Of a stretch of DNA of 7,322 nt, positions 1 to 5,375 are shown piece after piece. Location of the stretch: assembly GCA_017436135.1 (NCBI GenBank), contig JAFSDQ010000024.1, positions 1-7,322 of the forward strand. Direction: 5' to 3'. Within the stretch, counting starts at the first letter, position 1; the number at the start of each line of letters is the position of its first letter. The translations under genes and the position numbers were made by a program. Under the pieces are notes generated by a model. It was not told the origin of the DNA, did no database searches, and worked only from the letters and a program-made list of their open reading frames with translations. The DNA comes from Clostridia bacterium. GTDB taxonomy: Bacteria > Bacillota_A > Clostridia > Monoglobales > Monoglobaceae.

Positions 1-327
1 ACAGCCCTTTGCTTTGCCGCTAAAAATCATGGACTGAAAATAGCTGTGGAGCCAAAGGCTCGGGTACTTCATTGCGTATCCCCTCACAGGTTTACCAAAG
101 AGCACATAAAACAAACTCTTCGGGCGGGAATTCTTACAACCCACCGCCTTTATCTTGAGGGATATTCCAAGGTTGGCTGGACAGCTTCATATATTGAAGA
201 GAGAATACATATAATTAAAAAAGAGCTGAAAAAACTGCAACAAAGCAATAAGGAGCTGGCCGCCTATTATAAAGAGTGCGAGCTTTCCGCTTTTTTGGAG
301 CTCTACAATACATATTTTAAAAGGTGA
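1..327 (+). CDS. Glycosyltransferase, C-terminal part (5' end outside window)
   Basis: The reading frame is open from the first base and ends at TGA 325-327, so the gene starts upstream of the window and about 108 codons are seen. A GTG at 46 could be read as a start, but it has no ribosome binding site and the frame continues upstream, so it is probably an internal valine codon. The visible sequence GLKIAVEPKARVLHC resembles the segment found near the end of family-2 glycosyltransferase domains, where a beta strand precedes a conserved histidine. It is followed by a basic helical stretch and a Lys/Glu/Gln-rich helix (IIKKELKKLQQSNKEL) that could be a short coiled coil. The stop codon overlaps the ribosome binding site of the next glycosyltransferase gene, so the two are probably co-transcribed for surface polysaccharide or glycoprotein synthesis. 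The family assignment rests on a short tail and is moderate; the acceptor and donor sugars cannot be told. Confidence 0.6.
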   Translation, partial: TALCFAAKNHGLKIAVEPKARVLHCVSPHRFTKEHIKQTLRAGILTTHRLYLEGYSKVGWTASYIEERIHIIKKELKKLQQSNKELAAYYKECELSAFLELYNTYFKR

Positions 328-333
328 TTTTAT

Positions 334-1557
334 ATGCCCCTGAAATTTTCTTTCCGCGACAAAGCTTTTTTAAATATGAAGAAAGAAATTCTTCGCAAAT
401 ATCCCCTCTCCTCTGCCGAGCTTCGGCAAAACAGGGTCAGGGGTCTTGTTTCTGTGGTTCTGCCTGTTTATAACTGCGAAAAATATCTTGAAGAGGCAAT
501 TATGTCTGTTCTCTCCCAGACCTACACAAAAATCGAGCTGATAATTGTAGATGACGGGTCAGAGGATGCCTCGGGGAGAATTGCAGACGAATTTATAAAA
601 AAGGACGACAGAGTAAAGGTTATACACCAAAAAAATCTGAAGCTTCCCACCGCCCTGAACAACGGTTTTTCTGTAGCAACAGGGGAATTTCTTACCTGGA
701 CCAGCGCCGACAACAGAATGCTTCCTGTATGCATTGAAATTCTCGCTGCAGAGCTGTCACGGGACAGAGATTGTGATATGGTTTTCGGGAATATGCGTCT
801 GATTGACGAAAACGGCAAACCTCTTCGGGGACGGGGCTGGTATGAAGAGCCCCCCTTTAGCGGAAATGTAATTCTCCCCGACAGCACCCACAGGCTTAAC
901 ACTGTCGCCAACAACACAATCGGTGCCGCCTTTCTGTACCGTTCAGGGGCAGCAGCCATTCTTGGCGGATATTCCCGGTACAAGTTTCTGCTGGAGGATT
1001 ATGACTGGTTTATGCGTATGAACAGTCTTTTGACTATAAAGCATACCTTGCATAAAAAGCCAATTTATGAATATCGTATACACGAGGATTCCCTTACCGC
1101 AAAGGACAGGGAGCTTGGCATAACAGCTTCCCGTCCTGCTCTTATGGAGCTTGACAGGCACAGAAGAAAATTTTACACAAAAACTCTCTCCTTTTATTCA
1201 GACGGAGAAGATAAAAAAACAGAGGCTCTTCTCTCTGCCCGTGGCCGCAGAATATATTCCGCCTCTATGGCAGACAAACTTGCCTCGTCCATGAATATTT
1301 TTTACATAAACTTCGGCAATGTTGCCCCCAGCTGGGAAGCCCCCGAGGGCGTCCCAAGATTTCTTGTGTCGGATTCCTGTATTGACGGAATTTACGGCTA
1401 CGACGTTCTGTTGTGCAAAAACAGCGCTTCCCTTGAAAATCACAGAGATTGGCTTTGTCCTGCCGACAGCCGTGCCATGGCATCTTTTATTTTTCTTCGG
1501 GCAAAAAATGATATTATGTATTCCTTTGAGAAAAAATTCTACGGCAAGCAGGGGTAA
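334..1557 (+). CDS. Family 2 (GT-A fold) glycosyltransferase
   Basis: This 407-residue protein transfers a sugar from a nucleotide donor, probably onto a surface glycan. Seen in the sequence: the opening strand VSVVLPVYN (about 39-47), the nucleotide-binding DDGS (73-76), an alanine-rich helix, then a SADN tetrad (124-127) where most relatives carry the metal-binding DxD, the acidic EDYDW motif (221-225) that normally includes the catalytic base, and YRIHEDSLT (247-255), the usual end of the catalytic domain. There is no signal peptide or membrane segment, so a cytoplasmic enzyme is expected. Residues 280-407 form an extra C-terminal region I do not recognise, with hydrophobic strands (FYINFG, YGYDVLLCKN). 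The ATG at 334 is preceded by AAGGTGA (321-327), which overlaps the stop of the upstream glycosyltransferase, so translational coupling is likely. Family membership is secure; donor and acceptor specificity are unknown. Confidence 0.9.
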   Translation: MPLKFSFRDKAFLNMKKEILRKYPLSSAELRQNRVRGLVSVVLPVYNCEKYLEEAIMSVLSQTYTKIELIIVDDGSEDASGRIADEFIKKDDRVKVIHQKNLKLPTALNNGFSVATGEFLTWTSADNRMLPVCIEILAAELSRDRDCDMVFGNMRLIDENGKPLRGRGWYEEPPFSGNVILPDSTHRLNTVANNTIGAAFLYRSGAAAILGGYSRYKFLLEDYDWFMRMNSLLTIKHTLHKKPIYEYRIHEDSLTAKDRELGITASRPALMELDRHRRKFYTKTLSFYSDGEDKKTEALLSARGRRIYSASMADKLASSMNIFYINFGNVAPSWEAPEGVPRFLVSDSCIDGIYGYDVLLCKNSASLENHRDWLCPADSRAMASFIFLRAKNDIMYSFEKKFYGKQG

Positions 1558-1590
1558 ACGCCTCCCTTTAAAACCCCTACGGCACAAACA

Positions 1591-1707
1591 AGCCCTCCTC
1601 TTTGAGGAGGGTGGCACGCAAAGCGTGACGGGAGGAGTTTGCAAAATAATTTACACACTCCCACCGACAAACCTATCGGTTTGCCACCTCCCTCACAGAG
1701 GGAGGCT
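1591..1707. repeat. MITE-like repeat, copy A (117 bp)
   Basis: The element begins AGCCCTCCTCTTTGAGGAGG and ends with CCCTCACAGAGGGAGGCT, so the ends are imperfect terminal inverted repeats, each also partly self-complementary. Inside are a small hairpin CACGCAAAGCGTG and an ACCGA...TCGGT pair. A second copy of identical length lies at 1886-2002, with four substitutions by my count. No ORF in it looks real. The size, the inverted ends and the multiple copies fit a non-autonomous miniature transposable element; the family name is not known to me. Confidence 0.8.
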
Positions 1708-1747
1708 GTGCCAAATCCTGCAATTTTGTGTTATTACATAAAATTTC

Positions 1748-1819
1748 GTAGGGAACGGATTTATCCGTTCCGCAATGATTTATCCGTTCCGAGGCGGAAT
1801 GCATAAATGCATTCCCTAC
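1748..1819. repeat. 72-bp double-palindrome repeat element
   Basis: The element is bounded by the perfect inverted repeat GTAGGGAA / TTCCCTAC. It contains two perfect 20-bp palindromes of the same design: GGAACGGAT-TT-ATCCGTTCC (1752-1771) and GGAATGCAT-AA-ATGCATTCC (1796-1815). The phrase GATTTATCCGTTCCG also occurs twice as a direct repeat (1758-1772 and 1778-1792). It lies between the two 117-bp copies. It is probably another mobile or repetitive intergenic element; as RNA it would form two adjacent hairpins. Confidence 0.75.
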
Positions 1820-1852
1820 AATGGGGTTTACACACAAATTGCTTTTTGTTGC

Positions 1853-1875
1853 GGGGGATCTTGCCCCTCCCCTAC
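1853..1875. repeat. GC-rich CCCCTAC repeat fragment
   Basis: GGGGGATCTTGCCCCTCCCC followed by TAC matches, with substitutions, the cleaner palindrome at 6381-6404. It appears to be a degraded copy of the same short repeat. CCCCTAC also occurs at 1574-1580 and 2010-2016, at the margins of the larger repeats, which suggests repeated insertion or recombination at this sequence. Confidence 0.5.
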
Positions 1876-1885
1876 GGCGTAAATG

Positions 1886-2002
1886 AGCCCTCCTCTTTGA
1901 GGAGGGTGGCACGCAAAGCGTGACGGGAGGAGATTTCAAAATAATTTACACTCTCCCACCGACAAACCTACCGGTTTGCCACCTCCCTCACAGAGGGAGG
2001 CT
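1886..2002. repeat. MITE-like repeat, copy B (117 bp)
   Basis: Second copy of the element at 1591-1707, in the same orientation and of the same length, differing by four substitutions (two just after GGGAGGAG, one in ACACTCTCCC, one in CCTACCGG). Both ends and the internal CACGCAAAGCGTG hairpin are intact. The two copies and the material between them fill the whole gap between the glycosyltransferase genes and the ribosomal cluster promoter region, and could recombine to delete it. Confidence 0.8.
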
Positions 2003-2106
2003 ATGCCGTCCCCTACAAGGTCTGTGCCTCTGAAAATTAAAAAAATACAACATCTTGTGTATGCCCCGAAAATACCCATATTTCGAGAAATTTTTTTAAT
2101 TTCTTC

Positions 2107-2135
2107 TTGACATTGAAATAAATTTGTGATATTAT
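2107..2135 (+). promoter_or_regulatory. SigA-type promoter of the rpmG-secE-nusG cluster
   Basis: A perfect -35 box TTGACA (2107-2112) and a -10 box TATTAT (2130-2135) are separated by exactly 17 bp, with a TGTG just upstream of the -10. The predicted start is near 2142, giving a leader of about 75 nt before rpmG. The leader begins with a six-pair hairpin, ACCTCT-GAAA-AGGGGT (2143-2158), with a GNRA-type loop. Being the first promoter after the repeat block, it probably drives rpmG, secE and nusG and may read on into rplK. Confidence 0.85.
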
Positions 2136-2216
2136 ATTAAGTACCTCTGAAAAGGGGTTTTATTTGTGTTGACAAAAGCCCTGCTTTTGAAATTGATGAT
2201 AATGAGGTGAATTTTA

Positions 2217-2366
2217 ATGCAAACAAAAATCACATTGGCATGCACAGAGTGCAAGCAGAGAAATTACGATACAACAAAGAACAAGCAAAATTGCCCCGAC
2301 AGACTTGAGATGAACAAGTACTGCCGTTTCTGCAAGAAGCACACCTTGCATAAAGAAACCAAATAA
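2217..2366 (+). CDS. rpmG: 50S ribosomal protein L33
   Basis: A 49-residue protein of the large ribosomal subunit near the E site. It starts [17 protein letters not shown] and ends with [14 protein letters not shown], the classic bacterial L33 pattern. Cysteines at 9, 12, 36 and 39 form two CxxC pairs, so this is the zinc-binding (C+) form; a fifth cysteine at 26 (NKQNCPDRL) stands where a non-cysteine residue is usual. The ATG at 2217 is preceded by GAGGTGA (2204-2210) at six bases, a good ribosome binding site. It is the first gene after the promoter at 2107-2135 and lies 18 bp before secE, the usual Firmicute neighbour. The ORF is too short for a 60-codon cut-off and is easily missed. Confidence 0.96.
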   Translation: MQTKITLACTECKQRNYDTTKNKQNCPDRLEMNKYCRFCKKHTLHKETK

Positions 2367-2384
2367 GGTTGAGGAGTGGAAATT

Positions 2385-2588
2385 ATGGATCAGGCAAAGC
2401 CTAACATTTTTACCAGAATGGTAAATTATTTTAAAGACGTTAAAGCCGAAATGAAGAAGGTAGTATGGCCTACTTTTGCAAAAGTAAAACTTAACACACT
2501 TACAGTTATTATATATGTTTGTGTTGTTGGTCTTGTTATCTGTGGTCTTGACTGGCTCTTTATGACATTGATGAAATTATTCTATTAA
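2385..2588 (+). CDS. secE: Preprotein translocase subunit SecE
   Basis: A 67-residue membrane protein, the small essential subunit that clamps SecY in the SecYEG protein export channel. Residues about 10-31 form the amphipathic cytoplasmic helix with the family signature (YFKDVKAEMKKVVWPT), and about 37-63 is the single membrane helix (LNTLTVIIYVCVVGLVICGL and onward). This one-helix form is standard in Firmicutes. I chose the ATG at 2385 because GAGGAG (2371-2376) lies eight bases upstream; a GTG at 2376 would overlap that site and add only three residues. It sits between rpmG and nusG, as is typical. Confidence 0.95.
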   Translation: MDQAKPNIFTRMVNYFKDVKAEMKKVVWPTFAKVKLNTLTVIIYVCVVGLVICGLDWLFMTLMKLFY

Positions 2589-2629
2589 AACAGATAACAT
2601 AGGAGGGAAGGGGATTTTTCCCGAATATT

Positions 2630-3154
2630 ATGGCTTCAAAAGACGCAAAATGGTATGTTGCTCATACCTATTCGGGCTATGAAAACAAAGTCATGGCCGA
2701 CATATTGAAAACCGTTGAGAACAGAAATATGTCTGATATTATTCAGGAAATCTGTGTCCCGATGGAAGAGGTTGTCGAAATGAAGGACAACCAGAAAAAA
2801 GTTGTTGAACGCAAAATTTTCCCCGGTTATGTCATGATAAAGATGGTTATGACCGATGAAAGCTGGTATATTGTAAGAAACTGCCGAGGGGTTACAGGCT
2901 TTGTAGGTCCCGGTTCCAAGCCGGTTCCTCTTACCGATACCGAGGTGGAGAATATGGGTCTTGAGCACAAGACTATCGAGCTTGATTTTGCGGTTGGCGA
3001 CAACATCAGAGTTAAGTATGGTCCTCTTGAAGGCTTTGTAGGTGTTATCACCGAAATACAGCTTGACAAGAAGAAGATTCGTTCCAAGGTTTCTATGTTC
3101 GGCAGAGATACCGATGTAGAGCTTGAGTTCAACCAGATAGAAGCTCTGGTATAA
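2630..3154 (+). CDS. nusG: Transcription termination/antitermination factor NusG
   Basis: A 174-residue elongation factor that binds the RNA polymerase clamp and links polymerase to Rho or to the ribosome. The NGN domain opens with KWYVAHTYSGYENKV (about 7-21) and includes KIFPGYVMIKM and RNCRGVTGFVGPGSKPVPL; the C-terminal KOW domain is at about 120-174 (GDNIRVKYGPLEGFVGVITE). Length and motifs are standard. The nearest strong purine block, AGGAGGGAAGGGG (2601-2613), is 16 or more bases from the ATG, further than usual; a small GGGA-TTTT-TCCC hairpin (2611-2622) lies between and could bring it closer. No better start is visible, since the family's N-terminus fits this ATG. Confidence 0.97.
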   Translation: MASKDAKWYVAHTYSGYENKVMADILKTVENRNMSDIIQEICVPMEEVVEMKDNQKKVVERKIFPGYVMIKMVMTDESWYIVRNCRGVTGFVGPGSKPVPLTDTEVENMGLEHKTIELDFAVGDNIRVKYGPLEGFVGVITEIQLDKKKIRSKVSMFGRDTDVELEFNQIEALV

Positions 3155-3165
3155 TTATTTTGTTA

Positions 3166-3216
3166 CCCACACGGACGATTCCGTATATATATTCCGTCTA
3201 TATGGCGGTCTGTGGG
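3166..3216 (+). promoter_or_regulatory. Alternative leader structure overlapping the L1 site upstream of rplK
   Basis: CCCACA (3166-3171) is the exact complement of TGTGGG (3211-3216). Two short hairpins lie between them: CGGA-CGAT-TCCG (3172-3183) and CCGTC-TATAT-GGCGG (3194-3208). Together these make a three-way junction. Its 3' strand includes the GTGG that forms the base of the L1-type hairpin, so the two folds exclude each other. The pairing is seen in the sequence; a switching role is inference. Confidence 0.45.
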
Positions 3217-3251
3217 AGGGAGAACCACTTGGGGTTCCCCGATAATACCAC
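3212..3251 (+). promoter_or_regulatory. Ribosomal protein L1 mRNA binding site before rplK
   Basis: The sequence folds as a mimic of the 23S rRNA L1 stalk. The lower stem is GTGG (3212-3215) with CCAC (3248-3251). An asymmetric loop follows, GA (3216-3217) opposite GATAATA (3241-3247). The upper stem is GGG-A-GAACC (3218-3226) with GGTTCCCC (3233-3240) around loop ACTTGG. GTGGGAGG...ATACCAC is the pattern L1 binds in rRNA, and L1 is known to repress the L11-L1 operon by binding such a site in its mRNA. It ends 12 nt before the rplK ribosome binding site (GAGGAGGTG, 3263-3271). Confidence 0.75.
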
Positions 3252-3279
3252 GTTTGTGAAATGAGGAGGTGTATTCAAA

Positions 3280-3705
3280 ATGGCACAGAAAATCACAGGT
3301 TACATTAAATTGCAAATCCCTGCCGGCAAAGCTACTCCGGCTCCCCCTGTTGGTCCGGCTCTCGGTCAGCACGGTGTAAACATTATGGATTTTACAAAGC
3401 AGTTTAATGAAAAAACTCAAAAGGATGCAGGTCTTATAATTCCGGTTGTAATTACTGTATATCAGGACCGTTCCTTTACTTTTGTCACCAAGACTCCCCC
3501 TGCTCCTGTTCTTATTAAAAAAGCTTGTAAGATTCAGAGCGGTAGCGGTGTTCCCAACAAGACAAAGGTTGCACAGCTCAGCAAAGCTGATTTGCAGGCT
3601 ATTGCAGAGCAGAAAATGCCCGATCTTAACGCTGCTTCACTTGAGGCTGCTATGTCTATGATCGCAGGTACAGCCCGTTCTATGGGTGTTACTGTTGAGG
3701 AATAA
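3280..3705 (+). CDS. rplK: 50S ribosomal protein L11
   Basis: A 141-residue large-subunit protein that sits at the base of the L7/L12 stalk with L10 and contacts the GTPase-associated centre of 23S rRNA. The N-terminal domain carries the signature [20 protein letters not shown] (about 10-29) followed by QHGVNIMDF; the C-terminal RNA-binding domain spans about 73-141, with [10 protein letters not shown] and the closing segment [15 protein letters not shown]. Length is normal and no residue looks aberrant. ATG 3280 has an excellent ribosome binding site GAGGAGGTG about eight bases upstream. It is preceded by the L1-type hairpin and followed by rplA after 71 bp. Confidence 0.98.
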   Translation: MAQKITGYIKLQIPAGKATPAPPVGPALGQHGVNIMDFTKQFNEKTQKDAGLIIPVVITVYQDRSFTFVTKTPPAPVLIKKACKIQSGSGVPNKTKVAQLSKADLQAIAEQKMPDLNAASLEAAMSMIAGTARSMGVTVEE

Positions 3706-3723
3706 TCAACAGGTTCTAAAATA

Positions 3724-3759
3724 GTGGGAGGGGCGAGTATTTTCGTTCTGCAGAACCAC
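3724..3759 (+). promoter_or_regulatory. Second L1-type hairpin, before rplA
   Basis: GTGG (3724-3727) pairs with CCAC (3756-3759). It encloses GA (3728-3729) opposite GCAGAA (3750-3755), and an eight-pair upper stem of GGGGCGAG (3730-3737) with TTCGTTCT (3742-3749) that uses several G-U pairs. This is the same arrangement as the site before rplK: GTGG, a two-base GA bulge and a longer 3' loop below CCAC. The hairpin ends four bases before the rplA ribosome binding site (AGGAGG, 3763-3768), so bound L1 would block initiation. The similarity is structural and short, hence moderate confidence. Confidence 0.6.
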
Positions 3760-3776
3760 AGTAGGAGGATTTCAAA

Positions 3777-4469
3777 TTGAAGAAAGGTAAAAAGTATCAA
3801 GACAGCGTAAAGCTTCTTGAAAAAGGTAAGTTATACGACACCGCTGAAGCTTTGGATTTGGTTTGCAAAACAGCAACCGCAAAGTTTGACGAAACCGTTG
3901 AACTCCACGTTAAGCTCGGTGTTGACTCAAGACACGCTGACCAGCAGGTTAGAGGTGCTGTTGTACTTCCTAACGGTACTGGTAAAGATGTTCGTGTTTT
4001 GGTTTTTGCGCGTGAGGGCAAGGCTGATGAAGCTAAAGCTGCAGGCGCAGATTTCGTTGGTGCAGAAGAACTTGCACAGAAAATTCAGACAGAGAACTGG
4101 TTTGATTTTGATGTTGTTGTTGCAACCCCTGATATGATGGGTGTTGTTGGTAGAATCGGTAGAATCCTTGGTCCTAAAGGTCTTATGCCAAACCCCAAGG
4201 CCGGTACTGTTACTCCTGATGTTGCTAAAGCAATCGCTGATATCAAGTCAGGTAAAATTGAGTATCGTCTTGACAAGAGCAACATTATTCACTGTCCCAT
4301 TGGAAAAGCTTCCTTTGGCGGCGAGAAGCTCTCTGCTAACTTTGACGCTTTGATGAATGCAATTATCAAAGCAAAGCCAGCTGCTGCAAAGGGTCAGTAT
4401 TTAAGATCCGTTACCATTGCATCTACAATGGGCCCCGGTATCAAGATTAACCCCAACAAGATTGGCTAA
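3777..4469 (+). CDS. rplA: 50S ribosomal protein L1
   Basis: A 230-residue protein that binds the mobile L1 stalk of 23S rRNA at the tRNA exit site and, in characterised bacteria, represses translation of its own operon. Family features: [20 protein letters not shown] and [12 protein letters not shown] (about 40-70) in domain I, the domain II segment (about 72-160) with [20 protein letters not shown], and the closing part with [15 protein letters not shown]. Length is standard. The start is TTG at 3777, eight bases after AGGAGG; the conserved N-terminus KKGKKYQDS begins right after it and no ATG or GTG lies nearby. The weak start and the adjacent L1-like hairpin fit tight control of L1 synthesis. 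Confidence 0.98.
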   Translation: MKKGKKYQDSVKLLEKGKLYDTAEALDLVCKTATAKFDETVELHVKLGVDSRHADQQVRGAVVLPNGTGKDVRVLVFAREGKADEAKAAGADFVGAEELAQKIQTENWFDFDVVVATPDMMGVVGRIGRILGPKGLMPNPKAGTVTPDVAKAIADIKSGKIEYRLDKSNIIHCPIGKASFGGEKLSANFDALMNAIIKAKPAAAKGQYLRSVTIASTMGPGIKINPNKIG

Positions 4470-4476
4470 ATTTTAA

Positions 4477-4503
4477 TTTAAAGAAAAAATAACTAAATAT
4501 AAT
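4477..4503 (+). promoter_or_regulatory. Possible promoter for rplJ-rplL
   Basis: A perfect TATAAT (4498-4503) lies just before the L10 leader, so a start near 4510 would make the RNA begin at the first leader helix. The best -35 candidate, TTTAAA (4477-4482), matches only four of six bases and gives a short 15-bp spacer in an A/T-rich stretch. The -10 match may therefore be chance. Confidence 0.35.
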
Positions 4504-4508
4504 GTTCC

Positions 4509-4600
4509 GCAGACAGCAGGTGGCTATGCCATAAATCCTGCCGAGGAGATATGTAAATTATTTTGCAATCAGTCCCCGAATGTCTGCAGGCTTTCGGGGA
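4509..4600 (+). promoter_or_regulatory. L10 leader (autoregulatory mRNA element of rplJ-rplL)
   Basis: The gap before rplJ has the features of the L10 leader, where the L10-(L12) complex binds its own mRNA. A closing helix pairs GCAGACA (4509-4515) with TGTCTGC (4581-4587). Inside it GCAGG (4516-4520) pairs with CCTGC (4537-4541), capped by TGGC-TAT-GCCA (4521-4531), and the conserved-looking ATAAATCCTGCCGAGGAGA (4531-4549) follows. The 3' strand of the closing helix lies in the loop of the attenuator hairpin at 4573-4600. Further on, TCTGCC (4612-4617) can pair with GGCAGA (4644-4649), next to the rplJ ribosome binding site. The assignment is by pattern and position; a covariance-model search would settle it. 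Confidence 0.8.
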
Positions 4601-4604
4601 TTTT
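4573..4604 (+). terminator. Attenuator hairpin in the L10 leader
   Basis: TCCCCGAA (4573-4580) pairs perfectly with TTCGGGGA (4593-4600), followed by TTTT (4601-4604) and then CAC. The 12-nt loop contains TGTCTGC, the 3' half of the leader's closing helix. The fold is terminator-like but the U tract is short, so it may be a leaky attenuator or only a pausing site. Confidence 0.5.
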
Positions 4605-4664
4605 CACTGGCTCTGCCAATGAATTTCCATAGCGGAATTAAAAGGCAGAAAGGAGGATATAACA

Positions 4665-5309
4665 TTGCCAAGTCAAAAAGTATTAGAAAGCAAAAAGGCG
4701 ATAGTTGAACAGCTCAAAGAAAGATTTCAAAATGCACAGGCAGGTGTTCTCGCAGACTACAGAGGTCTTACTGTTGAACAGGACACTTCTCTCCGCGTAA
4801 AGTTAAGAGAAGCAGGCGTTGAATACACTGTTGTAAAGAACAATCTTGTTCGTTTTGCAGCAAATGATTTAGGTCTTTCCGAGCTTGATAGTGTTCTTCA
4901 CGGACCCACAGCTATTGCAACAAGTGCAACAGATGTTATTGCACCTGCTAAAGTTTTAGTAGATTTTGCAAAAGAAAACGAAACTCTTGAAATCAAGGGC
5001 GGTTTCATTGACGGAAAGGTTGTTTCTATTGATGAAATCAAGACTTATGCTTCTATTCCTTCAAAGGAAGTTCTTATTTCAAAGATGCTCGGTTCCTTGC
5101 AGTCACCAATCTCTGCTTTGGCTCGTACATTGCAGGCTATTGTTGACGAAGAAGCTGTTCCCGGTGCAAAGGCTGCAGAAGAGGCTGCTCCCGTAGAGGA
5201 AGCTGCACCTGCAGAAGAGGCTGCACCCGCAGAAGAAGCTGCACCCGCAGAAGAAGCTGCACCCGCAGAAGAAGCTGCACCCGCAGAAGAAGCTGCAACA
5301 GAAGAATAA
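4665..5309 (+). CDS. rplJ: 50S ribosomal protein L10 with extended repeat tail
   Basis: A 214-residue protein that anchors L7/L12 dimers and, with L11, forms the stalk base. Typical L10 features: an N-terminal LESKKAIVEQLKERFQNA helix, the rRNA-binding part ADYRGLTVEQDTSLRVKLRE and VVKNNLVRFA (about 28-65), and GPTAIATS. The family is usually about 165-175 residues, and the body here ends near residue 170 (LARTLQAIVDEEAVPGAKA). A further 44 residues follow: seven hexapeptides of the type AEEAAP, then EE. The tail is acidic, alanine-rich and of low complexity, like the hinge of L12 itself. The start is TTG 4665 with AGGAGG (4651-4656) eight bases upstream. It is controlled by the leader before it and lies 66 bp ahead of rplL. 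Confidence 0.96.
   Translation: MPSQKVLESKKAIVEQLKERFQNAQAGVLADYRGLTVEQDTSLRVKLREAGVEYTVVKNNLVRFAANDLGLSELDSVLHGPTAIATSATDVIAPAKVLVDFAKENETLEIKGGFIDGKVVSIDEIKTYASIPSKEVLISKMLGSLQSPISALARTLQAIVDEEAVPGAKAAEEAAPVEEAAPAEEAAPAEEAAPAEEAAPAEEAAPAEEAATEE
5175..5300 (+). repeat. Seven 18-bp tandem repeats in the 3' end of rplJ
   Basis: Seven in-frame units each encode AEEAAP or a variant: the second is VEEAAP and the last AEEAAT. The three central units (5229-5282) are identical copies of GCAGAAGAAGCTGCACCC; outer units differ mostly at silent positions (gag/gaa, gct/gca, cct/ccc). This pattern fits recent expansion by slippage from an older array, so the copy number may vary between strains. Confidence 0.95.
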
Positions 5310-5317
5310 TTCTTCTG
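5299..5317 (+). other. Palindrome across the rplJ stop codon
   Basis: CAGAAGAAT-A-ATTCTTCTG is a perfect 9-bp-arm palindrome whose centre is the rplJ TAA. As RNA it forms a 7-bp hairpin with loop ATAAT. There is no U tract, so it is not an ordinary terminator. It could be a processing or stability element between rplJ and rplL, since L12 is needed in several copies per L10, or it may be a by-product of the GAAGAA codons. Confidence 0.4.
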
Positions 5318-5375
5318 ATTATTAAAAACTAATTTTAAAACAAAGAAAAATTTTATTAAAATGGAGGAAAATAAA

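Noticed and set aside
1319..1741. 140-codon plus-strand ORF running from the glycosyltransferase gene into the repeats
   Set aside because: It overlaps the confirmed glycosyltransferase frame, then reads through the 117-bp repeat, and the product has no domain-like character.
2067..2098. Possible terminator CGAAA...TTTCG followed by T-rich sequence before the rpmG promoter
   Set aside because: Only five A/T-rich pairs form, and the T tract is separated from the stem, so it is too weak to support.
2169..2203. Second TTGACA (2169-2174) with GATAAT (2198-2203) near rpmG
   Set aside because: The spacer is 23 bp, too long for a sigma-70-type promoter; the 2107-2135 pair is ideal.
5175..5300. CRISPR-like array
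   Set aside because: The 18-bp units are contiguous, in frame with rplJ and without spacers; it is a coding tandem repeat.
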